Source of the DNA: Bradymonas sp963697525 | GTDB lineage: Bacteria > Myxococcota_A > Bradymonadia > Bradymonadales > Bradymonadaceae | Direction: 5' to 3' | Length of the DNA stretch: 64,000 nt | NCBI GenBank assembly: GCA_963697525.1 | Contig: OY969087.1 | Coordinates: forward strand, 682,001 to 746,000 | Shown here: positions 42,465-50,940 of the stretch, piece after piece | Numbering within the stretch: position 1 is the stretch's first letter | How the letters are laid out: the number at the start of each line of letters is the position of its first letter | The notes under the pieces: model-generated | Databases searched by the model: none | What the model saw: only the letters and a program-made list of their open reading frames with translations | Told to the model about the DNA's origin: nothing | Made by a program: the position numbers and the translations under genes

Positions 42465-43701
42465 TCAGGGGAACAACCCTCGGGCCAGCTTGGCCTCGAC
42501 GACCCGCTCGATGCTCTGGAGCATGGCAGCGGTGCGCAGGTCGACCTGCTCGTCGCGGGCGCGCTTCAGCGTGCGATGCAGGGCAGCGCTCAGGATCTCG
42601 CGCAACCGCTGGTTGACCTGCTCGAGGCTCCACATATAGTTCTGCGTGCCCTGGACCCACTCGAAATACGACACCGTCACCCCGCCCGCATTGGCTAACA
42701 AGTCGGGCACCACGAAGATGCCACGCTCCTGCAGAATCTCGTCGGCGTCGGTGGTGGTGGGTCCGTTGGCCCCCTCGGCGAGCAGGCGACACTGCAATCG
42801 GGGGGCGTTCTCGGCGGTGATCTGGTTTTGCACCGCCGCCGGCACGAGCACGTCGCACTCGAGCTCGAGAAGCTCCTTATTGGTGACCGCGTCGCCCTCG
42901 GGGTAGCCCTCGAGCTTGTGATGCTGGCCGACCCACTGGCGCAGGTCGTGGCACGACAGCCCGGAAGGATTGTAGAGGCCGGTGGAGCGGTCGCTGACAC
43001 CGATGACGCGCACCCCCAGGTCGTTCAAGAAACGGGCAGCATGGCTGCCCACATTGCCAAAGCCCTGCACCACCGCCGTGGCCCCGTCGAGCTCGAGGCC
43101 AATCTGCTCGGCGGCCTCCTCGACCACGTAGACCAGCCCGCGGCCGGTGGCCTCCTTGCGCCCCCGCGAGCCGCCCAGCACCACCGGCTTGCCGGTGACC
43201 ACCGTGGGCACCGCGTAACCCTTTTGCTCGCTGTAGGTGTCCATCATCCAGGCCATGACCTGCTCGTCGGTGCCCATGTCCGGGGCGGGGATGTCGCGGT
43301 CGGGGCCGATGATCTCGCGAGATCTCGGAGGTGTAGCGTCGCGTCAGCCGCTGCAGCTCGGGGACGCTCAGGCTGGTGGGATCGATGCGCACCCCGCCCT
43401 TGGCGCCGCCGAAGGGAAGCTGCATCAGCGCGCACTTCCAGGTCATCCAGATGGCCAGCGCGGAGACCTCCCCCAGGTTGATGTCCTCGTGGTAGCGCAC
43501 CCCGCCCTTGGTCGGCCCCATGGTGAGCACGTGCTGGACGCGGTAGCCGAAGACGGTCTCGACCTGGTTGTACTCGTCGCGGCGAAACGGGAAGCTGACC
43601 AGCTCGGAGCGCTGCGGAAACAACAGCCGCTGGCGCAGGTTGTCGTCGATGTCGGTCAGTTGGGCGGCCTTCAGGAACTGCTGGTGGGCCAGGCGCAGCA
43701 T
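42465..43701 (-). pseudogene. Glutamate (Glu/Leu/Phe/Val) dehydrogenase, frame broken once
   Basis: The combined reading is a full-length glutamate dehydrogenase, about 412 residues. The N-terminal part shows FGYRVQHVLTMGPTKGGVRYHED and MTWKCALMQLPFGGAKGGV, which hold the substrate-binding Lys residues. The C-terminal part has the Rossmann motif VVQGFGNVGSHAARFL and LLAEGANGPTTTDAD. The join is broken at ~43317: the natural reading TSEISEIIGPDRDIPAPDMGTDE requires removal of one base inside the palindromic GATCTCGCGAGATC. The reaction is reversible oxidative deamination of glutamate with NAD(P). ATG 43701 is the first plausible separate start but has no clear ribosome site, and the frame runs on into the receiver sequence. 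Confidence 0.8.
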
Positions 43702-44117
43702 CGGCGAGTGCCACTCGCTGCTGCGCGCCCGGGTGCGCTCGAGCACGTAGCGCACCGCTCGAATCCAGCCGCGCCGCGGTCATCTTGTCCTTGAGCAGAT
43801 AATCGTGGGCGCCGGCGTCGACGGCCTTGACGGCCACGTCCATATCGTCGACGCCGGTGAGCACCACCACGGGCACGTCCGGGCTGTTTCCGAGCACCCG
43901 CGCCAGCGTGTCCAGCCCCTGACTCTCGGGCAGCACCAGGTCGAGCAAGAATCAGGTCGATGCCCCCCTTCTTCAGCCGCTCCAGGGCGGGCTGCAGACT
44001 CGCAAACGTCTCCAGCTCGTACGGAATGCGCCCTCCGGCGGCGATGAGCCGCTCGATGAGCCGGCTGTGCAGCGGGTTGTCTTCGACCAGCATGATGTGA
44101 GTCGGATCTCCACGCAT
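43702..44117 (-). pseudogene. Response-regulator receiver domain, frame broken twice, running into glutamate dehydrogenase
   Basis: ATG 44117 starts MRGDPTHIMLVEDNPLHSRL, a receiver domain with the acidic pocket (ED) and, after one frame change at ~43950, the phospho-Asp in LLDLVLPESQG, then VVLTG and the conserved Lys in LLKDK. A second change at ~43762 restores LDRAVRYVLERTRARS, which continues without a stop into the glutamate dehydrogenase. In both places a one-base removal (GAATC to GATC on the plus strand) repairs the frame. With all three repairs the locus encodes one 549-residue receiver-dehydrogenase protein. It may be a real fusion with sequencing errors, or a decayed pair. Confidence 0.75.
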
Positions 44118-44235
44118 ACTTCCCCCGGGGAATCAGGTGCGGCGGGCGGCCGTGGCGAGGACACACGGACACACGCAGAAATTAGGCACGGGGGACGTCT
44201 CTTGTATGAGGGGCTCTGCGTGACCGCACTTCGTA

Positions 44236-44529
44236 ATGGGTTGCGAGATGCGGCTTTCAGGTAGTAGCGTGGCCACCGACACCCCCGAAGTCCCCGAGAC
44301 GTTCATGAACGAATTGAGAATCCGCACCATCTGCCAGGCGCACCGCCTGCCGGTCGCCCGGCTGGATGTCCACGGTGACGTGCTGGTGATCGTGCCAGAG
44401 TCCCTCGACCATCTCCCCTCCTCGAGCACGTTGGCCTCGCTCGTCGAGACCATTCGCCCCCTGTCCGACTGTCGCTACGTGACGCTCGGCATCGGCGAGA
44501 CGGGCGAGGACACGGAGGCGCCCCAATGA
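44236..44529 (+). CDS. Small conserved-looking protein upstream of larE
   Basis: Up to 97 residues; ATG 44305 (MNELRIRTICQAHRLPV) is an alternative start with GAG six bases upstream. No domain recognised. The last four bases overlap the larE start as ATGA, indicating translational coupling. The product is soluble with a possible alpha/beta fold (LDVHGDVLVIVPESLDHL ... YVTLGIGETGED). The coupling suggests a role linked to the nickel-pincer cofactor, but there is no direct evidence. Confidence 0.55.
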   Translation: MGCEMRLSGSSVATDTPEVPETFMNELRIRTICQAHRLPVARLDVHGDVLVIVPESLDHLPSSSTLASLVETIRPLSDCRYVTLGIGETGEDTEAPQ

Positions 44530-45356
44530 ACCCCGAGCTTTCCGAAGATCTACAGCGCAAGGTCGACGCCATCCTGGCCGAGATGGGCGCCATGGAAAAG
44601 ATCGTCGTCGCCTTCAGCGGCGGGGTCGACTCGGCCGTGGTCGCCGCCCTCGCCTACCGGGCGCTGGGCGACGGGGCCACGGCGGTGACCGCGGTCAGCG
44701 AGACACTGGCCGGCCGGGAGTTGGAGGAGGCCAAAGCCATCGCCGCCGAGCTGGGCATCGACCACCAGTTGGTCGAGTTCAGCGAGCTCGACGACCCGCG
44801 GTTTCGCGCCAACACCCCGTCGCGCTGCTTCTTCTGCCAGTCGATGCGCTTCGACCAACTCGGCGCCATCGCCGCCCGGCTCGACTGCGAGGTCCTCGCC
44901 TCGGGCACCAACTACTCCGACCTCGGCGACCACCGCCCGGGCCTGCAGGCCATGGCCGCCCGGCGCGTCTACCAGCCCCTGCTCGACCACCAGATCGACA
45001 AAGACGGTGTGCGCCAGATCGCGCGCTGGCTGGGCTTGTCGGTGTGGGACAAGCCCGCCAAGGCGTGTCTGAGCTCGCGCATCCCCCACGGCCTCGAGGT
45101 CACCACGCAGCGGCTGCGGCGCATCGAACGCGCCGAAGAGACCATGCACGCCCTCGGCTTTCGCCAGTTCCGCGTGCGCGATCACGACGGGCTCGCCCGC
45201 GTGGAGGTCGCCCCCGATGAGATGAGTCGACTGTGGGAGCCGTCGAGGCTGCGCGAGCTGGCCGGCCAATTGAAAGAAGCCGGCTTCGACCAGGTCACGA
45301 TCGATATGGCGGGCTATCGATCGGGCAGTTTGAATCCCGAAAAGGACGCAATATGA
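44526..45356 (+). CDS. larE: LarE, ATP-dependent sulfur transferase for nickel-pincer cofactor
   Basis: The product has 276 residues. The PP-loop ATP-pyrophosphatase motif FSGGVDSA (residues 30-37) activates the substrate carboxylate by adenylation. Cys181 in KPAKACLSSRIPHG is at the position of the sulfur-donating Cys of LarE. Cys101 and Cys104 (RCFFCQ) add a CxxC. Three-Cys LarE proteins have been described that bind a [4Fe-4S] cluster instead of sacrificing the cysteine, and this sequence could belong to that type, which I cannot confirm. LarE inserts sulfur into the LarB product. The stop overlaps the larB start (ATGA). Confidence 0.93.
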   Translation: MNPELSEDLQRKVDAILAEMGAMEKIVVAFSGGVDSAVVAALAYRALGDGATAVTAVSETLAGRELEEAKAIAAELGIDHQLVEFSELDDPRFRANTPSRCFFCQSMRFDQLGAIAARLDCEVLASGTNYSDLGDHRPGLQAMAARRVYQPLLDHQIDKDGVRQIARWLGLSVWDKPAKACLSSRIPHGLEVTTQRLRRIERAEETMHALGFRQFRVRDHDGLARVEVAPDEMSRLWEPSRLRELAGQLKEAGFDQVTIDMAGYRSGSLNPEKDAI

Positions 45357-46105
45357 CCACCAAGATCCACCAACTACTCGAAGCCTTCAAGAACGGCGAC
45401 GTCGACGAAGACGAGGTCATCCAGCGGCTGGTGCGCCAGCCCTTCGAAGAGCATATGCTCGGCCGCTTCGACCACCACCGTGAGGCGCGCACGGGCATCC
45501 CCGAGGCGATCTTCGCCGAGGGCAAAGACCCCCGGGCGGTCCACGACATCTTCGCCACCTATCTGGAGCGCGGCGAGCAGCTCATCGCCACGCGCGCCGA
45601 CGCCGCCATCGTCGACGCGCTCGACGATCTGATGGACGAGCTGCACTACTTTCCGGAGGCGCGCATCGTCAGCACCCAGATGCCCGAGCCCGACGCCGCG
45701 CGCCACACCGTCATGGTGATCTCGGCGGGCGCCCTCGACGGGCCCGTCGCCCAGGAAACCGCCGTGACCTGCCGGCTGCTCAAAAACCCCGTCGACACCG
45801 TCTTCGACGTGGGCGTGGCCGGGCTGACCCGCTTTGCCACCGAGCTCAGCCGCTTCGACAAGGCCGGCATCATCATCGTGTGCGCGGGCATGGACGGCGC
45901 GCTTCCCAGCGTGGTCGGCGGCCTGGCCATCCAGCCGGTCATCGCCGTGCCCACCAGCGTGGGCTACGGGGCGAGCTTCGGCGGGGTCGCCCCGCTTCTG
46001 ACCATGCTCAACGCCTGCTCGCCGGGCACGGCGGTGATGAATATCGACAACGGGTTCGGCGCGGCCGTGCTGGCGACCAAGATGAACCAGTTGGCGAATC
46101 GTTGA
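45353..46105 (+). CDS. larB: LarB, nicotinate-adenine-dinucleotide carboxylase/hydrolase of nickel-pincer cofactor synthesis
   Basis: The product has 250 residues from ATG 45353, which overlaps the larE stop by four bases. The C-terminal two thirds resemble AIR carboxylase (PurE-like): VMVISAGALDGPVAQETAVTC, DVGVAGLTRF, IIVCAGMDGALPSVVGGL, VIAVPTSVGYG and LLTMLNACSPGTAVMNIDNGFGAAV. LarB carboxylates and hydrolyses NaAD to the dicarboxylated mononucleotide, the first step of the pathway completed by LarE and LarC. A pair of palindromic repeats lies downstream. Confidence 0.95.
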   Translation: MTTKIHQLLEAFKNGDVDEDEVIQRLVRQPFEEHMLGRFDHHREARTGIPEAIFAEGKDPRAVHDIFATYLERGEQLIATRADAAIVDALDDLMDELHYFPEARIVSTQMPEPDAARHTVMVISAGALDGPVAQETAVTCRLLKNPVDTVFDVGVAGLTRFATELSRFDKAGIIIVCAGMDGALPSVVGGLAIQPVIAVPTSVGYGASFGGVAPLLTMLNACSPGTAVMNIDNGFGAAVLATKMNQLANR

Positions 46106-46120
46106 TTCGTCTGCTCTGCC

Positions 46121-46140
46121 CCCCGGAATGAATTCCGGGG
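46121..46140. repeat. REP-like palindrome, copy 1
   Basis: CCCCGGAATGAATTCCGGGG is a 9-bp perfect stem with a 2-nt loop, 15 bp after the larB stop. It pairs with copy 2 at 46258. Confidence 0.9.
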
Positions 46141-46257
46141 CCATTGTGGGAAAGGCTTAAAGATTTCCGCGCTGCTCATTTGGGCTTCCTCGACGTCCGC
46201 GCGGCTACCACGCCGCACACCAGCAGCGCTGCAATTCCTACGCTGTTCCCCAAATCG

Positions 46258-46277
46258 CCCCGGAATTGATTCCGGGG
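46258..46277. repeat. REP-like palindrome, copy 2
   Basis: CCCCGGAATTGATTCCGGGG lies 117 bp from copy 1 and 26 bp before the stop codon of the minus-strand gene. Convergent neighbours and paired hairpins fit a REP doublet or bidirectional terminator. Confidence 0.9.
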
Positions 46278-46302
46278 TTCTTGGAGCGGCGTCGTTTTTG
46301 GC

Positions 46303-47070
46303 CTAGCCCTGCACGAACCATCCCTCGTACTCGCCGGCGTATTGGGCGGCCTGCTTGAACATCCAGCGCACCAGCTCGTCCATGGTCTCCACGCTGACGC
46401 GGTCGGCGCGTGAGACGGTCAGCCCGTACTCGACCTCGCCTTCGGCGGTGTCGAGCTGGACGTCTTGTTCGGGGTAGTGCAGCTCGAAGTCCTTGTCGAC
46501 GACGGACTCGGCGAAGGCATTGCGATCGTCGGGCGAGGTAAACCACACGATGTGGTCGACGGGCCGGGGCCGGTCGCTGCTCTGGCCCAACTCGGCCAGC
46601 TCGCGCACCTGGCGACGGTTGCGGATCAGGTGGCGCTCGATCTGGGAGGGCAGCAAGAACTCCCGGTAGATCGACCAGCGCGGGTCGTGCTGGGCGCGCG
46701 CCTCGACCTTGAGCCGGGGGAATTGCTCGGCGACCGCCTCGGCGAGGCGCTCGGCGCAGGGCTCGGCGGAGTAGACAAACCACTCGGCCGACGCCAGAGT
46801 GACGATCGAGCCGACCATCACGGCGCTGCGCTTGTCATCATCGAGGGGCGCAAATAATCGGTTCTCGATGCTGTAGCCCTGCTTGGCCGGAAAGATGTCC
46901 ACGGGCGCGTCTTCTTCGTCGGTGCGCTCGGAGACACGCAGGGAGTTGACCCACGGCAGCCGCTCGTTGGGCGCATCGTGCTCGAGCTGCAAGTCGACCC
47001 CGATGATGGTCTCGGCGGCGCCGACCCGACGCGGAAATGTCTCGATCTTGGAGCTGTATTGTCGGGGCAT
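46303..47070 (-). CDS. DUF695/RraB-like protein
   Basis: The product has 255 residues with no signal peptide. The C-terminal half (residues ~165-255) ends SVETMDELVRWMFKQAAQYAGEYEGWFVQG, matching the RraB (regulator of RNase E activity B) pattern ending in a GGEYDGW-like motif. The N-terminal half resembles DUF695, which is often paired with RraB. RraB inhibits RNase E in Enterobacteria; whether this protein does so is unknown. It sits on the opposite strand between larB and larC and splits the lar genes. Confidence 0.65.
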   Translation of the reverse strand: MPRQYSSKIETFPRRVGAAETIIGVDLQLEHDAPNERLPWVNSLRVSERTDEEDAPVDIFPAKQGYSIENRLFAPLDDDKRSAVMVGSIVTLASAEWFVYSAEPCAERLAEAVAEQFPRLKVEARAQHDPRWSIYREFLLPSQIERHLIRNRRQVRELAELGQSSDRPRPVDHIVWFTSPDDRNAFAESVVDKDFELHYPEQDVQLDTAEGEVEYGLTVSRADRVSVETMDELVRWMFKQAAQYAGEYEGWFVQG

Positions 47071-47106
47071 GATGTGTCACAACCTCTTAGCATGCTAGTG
47101 CATGAC

Positions 47107-47120
47107 GGCGGCCGGCCGCC
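47107..47120. other. 14-bp palindrome in the divergent larC / RraB-like promoter region
   Basis: GGCGGCCGGCCGCC is fully symmetric and lies between the start at 47070 and the start at 47194, next to a second small palindrome TAGCATGCTA (47088-47097). It may be a regulatory site; the base composition makes chance palindromes fairly likely. Confidence 0.35.
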
Positions 47121-47193
47121 TACTTGCAAGCATAAACCCGAATACCTACTTCCTAAACCCCGAACCTGCTTCGGCTCGCAATCGTCAACAATT

Positions 47194-48432
47194 ATGCGAC
47201 ATATTCACATTGACATGCTCGGCGGGATCGCCGGCGATATGTTTCTGGCGGCCTCGTTGGACGCCGGCCTGGTCGACGTCAACGCCCTGCAGGCGGCCCT
47301 GAGCTCGCTGGGCGTGGGCGACATCCGCCTGGTCACCGAGCGGGTGCGCCGCGGGGCCATCTCCGGCACCCACGTGCGCTTCGAGGGCTGGGATCCCGAC
47401 CAGGAGCGCGACCACCGCCACCTGTCGACCATCCTGGAGATGCTCGACAACAGCGGGCTCGACGAGCCGGTGCGCGAGCAGGCCAAGCAGATGTTTCGCA
47501 CGCTGGGCGAGTCCGAGTCCAAGGTCCACGACATCCCCCTGGAGACGGTGCACTTCCACGAATGCGGGGCGCTGGACTCCATCTTCGACTTCGTCTCCGC
47601 CGCCTTCATCATCGAGACGACCCACGCGAGCTGGTCGGCCGGCCCGGTGCCCACCGGAAGCGGCACCGTGCAGACTGACCACGGCACCGTGCCCGTGCCC
47701 GTGCCCGCGACCGCCGATATCCTGGCCGGCTTCGAGCTGGTGGCGCGGCCGGTGCAGGCCGAGCTGGTCACCCCCACCGGGGCGACGATCTTGAAGACGC
47801 TGCGCCAGCTCAACCCCGGGTTCGACCGCCCGCGGGCCACGGTGCGCTCGGTGGGCTACGGCGCGGGCACCCGCGAGTTGGACGCGCTGTCCAACGTGGT
47901 GCGCTTTTTGGTCCTGGAGACCGACGAGCAACAACACCCCCAGCCCACCCGCGTCGAGGACGCGCAGACGCGCGACATCGTCAGCCGGCTTAGCTGCGAT
48001 ATCGACGACATGAACCCCGAGCTCTTCGCCAGCGTCGAAGAGCGGCTGTTCGAGGCCGGCGCGCTCGACGTGGTGCGCGAGGCGGTGCTCATGAAGAAGG
48101 GTCGCCAGGCCACTCGCCTCTCCGTGCTGTGCCGCCAGCAGGAGGCCGATGTTTTGGCCGACGTCCTCTTTGCCGAGACGACCACCTTCGGGCTGCGCCT
48201 CGAGCAGGTCGAACGCCTCAAGCTCGCCCGCGAGCTCGTCGAGGTGCAACTCGCCAACGGCGCGGTGCGCGTCAAAGTCGGCTACCGCCACGGACGGGCC
48301 ATCAAGGCCGCCCCGGAGTACGCCGACTGTGAACGCCTGGCCGACGAGACCGGCCGCCCGGTGCGCGAGGTCTATGACGAGGCCGTGGCCGCCGCCAGGG
48401 GGCTGGTCGGCGACGACGCCCAGCAGAGCTGA
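47194..48432 (+). CDS. larC: LarC, nickel insertase of the nickel-pincer cofactor pathway
   Basis: The product has 412 residues from ATG 47194 (MRHIHIDMLGGIAGDMFLAASLDAGL), the conserved LarC start; the frame extends upstream without sense. Features: the metal-rich HFHECGALDSIFDFVSA segment, GTVQTDHGTVPVPVPATADIL, ELVTPTGATILKTL, and the C-terminal LarC2 part with SCDIDDMNPELF and VLMKKGRQATRLSVLC. LarC inserts nickel into the pincer dinucleotide in a CTP-dependent reaction. In Lactiplantibacillus plantarum LarC is made by ribosomal frameshifting, whereas here both parts are in one continuous frame. Confidence 0.95.
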   Translation: MRHIHIDMLGGIAGDMFLAASLDAGLVDVNALQAALSSLGVGDIRLVTERVRRGAISGTHVRFEGWDPDQERDHRHLSTILEMLDNSGLDEPVREQAKQMFRTLGESESKVHDIPLETVHFHECGALDSIFDFVSAAFIIETTHASWSAGPVPTGSGTVQTDHGTVPVPVPATADILAGFELVARPVQAELVTPTGATILKTLRQLNPGFDRPRATVRSVGYGAGTRELDALSNVVRFLVLETDEQQHPQPTRVEDAQTRDIVSRLSCDIDDMNPELFASVEERLFEAGALDVVREAVLMKKGRQATRLSVLCRQQEADVLADVLFAETTTFGLRLEQVERLKLARELVEVQLANGAVRVKVGYRHGRAIKAAPEYADCERLADETGRPVREVYDEAVAAARGLVGDDAQQS

Positions 48433-48520
48433 GCGCCAGTTACAAGCACAAAAAACAAAAGTTACTCATAGCACACGCACATACATCGTCGTACACATCA
48501 AAGAAATCCCATAACCAGTT

Positions 48521-48548
48521 GTAGAGACTAACAAAATTGCTATACTGC
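48521..48548 (+). promoter_or_regulatory. Possible promoter of the kinase gene at 48649
   Basis: TTGTAG (48521-48526), 16 bp and TATACT (48543-48548) in an AT-rich patch about 100 bp upstream of the kinase start. Confidence 0.4.
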
Positions 48549-48648
48549 CCCATCTGATGAGCCCGTTCCAAGGGGTCGGTGCATCCCAGCACTGTGGAGC
48601 TGCGTTCATCGATCGACATACCGAACATTTCGGGCTGCTGAGGCACGT

Positions 48649-50850
48649 ATGGCCACCAACTGGAAAGAGCAGCAACAGCGCGTGCGCCGCGCTGATCGCC
48701 TGCCGACTCACTTCTGTGGGGAGTGTACCGCGCTGCGGGACGCCGCCGACGCCACGTGCCTGGACTGCGGCCGCCAGCGCCCCGGCTACGGCTGGGCGCC
48801 GCTGGACGAGTCGCTCGATCCCTTCCTGGGGCGGGTGCTGTGCGAGCGCTACCTGATCAGCAAGATCGAGGGGTGGGGCAGCTCGTCGACGATCTACCGC
48901 GCGGAGTCGCTGGCGGCCTCGCGTTTTCTGCTCAACAAGCGCTTCGCCATCAAGATGGTCAAGCTGCACCACGCCGGCCAGGACGTCGGCGAGGAGCTGC
49001 GCGCGCGCATCGAGCGGGAGGTGCGCGCGGTGGGGATGCTTCGCAATCCCCATATCGTGCGGGTCTACGAGATGGTCCAGCTCGACCGCAACTTCATCGC
49101 CCTGGTCATGGACCATATCGAGGGCGACACCGTCGAGCAGTGCATCGGCGCCGACGGGCCTCTGGAGGTCGAGCGCGCCTGCGCGCTGGTGCGCCAGGTG
49201 GCCAACGGCCTGTACGAGGCGCACGAGGTGGGCATGATCCACCGCGACATCAAGCCGGCCAACCTGATGATCGAGCGGCTGCCCGACGGGCGCGACTTTG
49301 CCTACGTGCTCGACTTCGGGGTGGTGCGCCTGGAGGGCGAGTCCGAGCTGACCCACGGATTTTTGGGCACGCCGTTGTTCGCCAGCCCGGAGCAGGCCAC
49401 CGGCAAGGTGCTGGACGCGCGCAGCGACATCTACAGCCTGGGGGCGACCTTCTTTTATATGCTCACCGGGCGGGCGCCCTTCGAGAGCGCGCACACGCTG
49501 GACGTGCTGCGCGCTCACGTCAAACAGCCGGCGCCGCGACTGGCCGACGTCGCCGGCCGCGCCTTCCCCCAGCCGGTCGAGCGCCTGGTCGCCCGCATGC
49601 TCGCCAAGACGCCCGAAGAGCGGCCGTCGAACTTGCTGGAGGTGATCGCCGCGCTTCGCGAGCTCGACGGCGACGCCCCGCGCGTGCCCGAGCCCACGCC
49701 CGGCGAGTCCGCCGACCTGACCAACGGCCTGGCCGTCGAGGATACCGCGGCGGGCGCCAAGCGAACCGTGGTCGCCGACGCCGGCGGCGATACGCCGCGC
49801 GGCGGTGCCACGGCCGCCTTCCAGCAGCGCCCCAAGACGGCCACGGGGCTGCGTCACGCGCCGGCGGCCCTGCCCGAACATGTGGAGGTCGTCGAGGCAG
49901 AGTTGGACTCCGCCGAGTTCGCCCGCGACCGGCGTGACAGCGCGGAGGTGTCGGCGTTTCGCCAGACCAACCCGCGCGGCTTCCAGCGCCCGGCCACCAA
50001 CCCGAAAGGCGTGGACTCGCCGCGGGCAATCCCCGTGCGCAAGACGGTCCAATTCGTGCCTGCCACGCCCGCGGCACGGCCCCGGCGGCCCACGCCCAGC
50101 GGCGCCCAGCCGGGCTACGCCTTCGCGCGCATCGTGCGCGCCAGCGGGGCGAGTACCGACGACCTCATCGCCTTTGTCGACGCCCAAAACGAGGTGTGGG
50201 CGCTGGGCCAACAACGCCTCGAGCCGCTGTGTACCCCGTTGGAGCGCGTGTGCTCGCTGCGCGCCACCCGCGCGGGTGTCTACGTCGGCCTGACCGACGG
50301 CACGATCAACCGCGTGCTCGCCGAGCAGGGCGAGCTGCGCACGCTCTTTCGCGACCGTCAACAGCGCGCCATCGTCGCGCTGGCGGCCACCCACTCCGGC
50401 GACACCCTGCTGGCGGCCACCGCCGACGGCGCGCTGTTTTTGGGCCGCCCGGCGCGCGAGCGCGAGCGCTGGATGTCGATGAGCGCCAGCCGGGGCCTGG
50501 TCAACGTGGCGCTGACGCCCATGGGCGAGGTCTTCGCGGCAGTGTCCGTCGACAACTTCGTGCGCGTGGCCACCACCAAGGCTCCCGGCACGGCCATCGC
50601 CAAATTCGGCGTCGACGCCGGCGTCGAGGCCATGGCCTTCTCCAACGACGGCCAGCTTCTGGCCATGCTGCTTCGCGATGGCCGCCTGCCGGTCTACCAC
50701 ATCGACTACGGCCGCAAGATCTCCGAGCTCGCCCCCGACTGTCCCCGCCCGCAGAGCCTGTACTTCTCCCGCCAGAACATCCTGTACGGTGTGTGCGCCC
50801 ACGACGGCCGCGTCGGCCGCTGGAACCTGACCACGGGTCGTCCGGCCTGA
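48649..50850 (+). CDS. Ser/Thr protein kinase with N-terminal zinc ribbon and C-terminal beta-propeller-like region
   Basis: The product has 733 residues with no membrane helix. A zinc-ribbon-like motif (CGECTALRDAADATCLDCG, residues ~23-41) precedes a Hanks-type kinase domain (~60-340) with a degenerate glycine loop (EGWGSSSTIYRAE), FAIKMVK, HRDIKPANLM, DFGVVRL and GTPLFASPEQATG. The C-terminal ~270 residues have repeated strands such as GDTLLAATADGALFLG and FAAVSVDNFVRVATT and RVGRWNLTTGRPA, typical of WD40-type propellers. It is probably a soluble kinase whose propeller binds partners. Unlike the kinases at 21.7 and 24.7 kb it lacks PEGA and membrane segments. Confidence 0.9.
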   Translation: MATNWKEQQQRVRRADRLPTHFCGECTALRDAADATCLDCGRQRPGYGWAPLDESLDPFLGRVLCERYLISKIEGWGSSSTIYRAESLAASRFLLNKRFAIKMVKLHHAGQDVGEELRARIEREVRAVGMLRNPHIVRVYEMVQLDRNFIALVMDHIEGDTVEQCIGADGPLEVERACALVRQVANGLYEAHEVGMIHRDIKPANLMIERLPDGRDFAYVLDFGVVRLEGESELTHGFLGTPLFASPEQATGKVLDARSDIYSLGATFFYMLTGRAPFESAHTLDVLRAHVKQPAPRLADVAGRAFPQPVERLVARMLAKTPEERPSNLLEVIAALRELDGDAPRVPEPTPGESADLTNGLAVEDTAAGAKRTVVADAGGDTPRGGATAAFQQRPKTATGLRHAPAALPEHVEVVEAELDSAEFARDRRDSAEVSAFRQTNPRGFQRPATNPKGVDSPRAIPVRKTVQFVPATPAARPRRPTPSGAQPGYAFARIVRASGASTDDLIAFVDAQNEVWALGQQRLEPLCTPLERVCSLRATRAGVYVGLTDGTINRVLAEQGELRTLFRDRQQRAIVALAATHSGDTLLAATADGALFLGRPARERERWMSMSASRGLVNVALTPMGEVFAAVSVDNFVRVATTKAPGTAIAKFGVDAGVEAMAFSNDGQLLAMLLRDGRLPVYHIDYGRKISELAPDCPRPQSLYFSRQNILYGVCAHDGRVGRWNLTTGRPA

Positions 50851-50940
50851 TCTCGAATAATCAGCCCGCGCCGCTTGTACTTATGTGGACGCACGATTAT
50901 GAAGGGCGCGTTCACCTTGTTTAACCCACGAGATGTAGCC

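Noticed and set aside
44067..44264. Plus-strand frame upstream of the 97-residue gene
   Set aside because: It overlaps the start of the receiver gene and the divergent promoter region, with no ribosome site or similarity.
48440..48646. Small minus-strand frame (68 codons) upstream of the kinase gene
   Set aside because: No ribosome site or family is visible, the stretch is an AT-rich promoter region, and the likely kinase promoter lies inside it.
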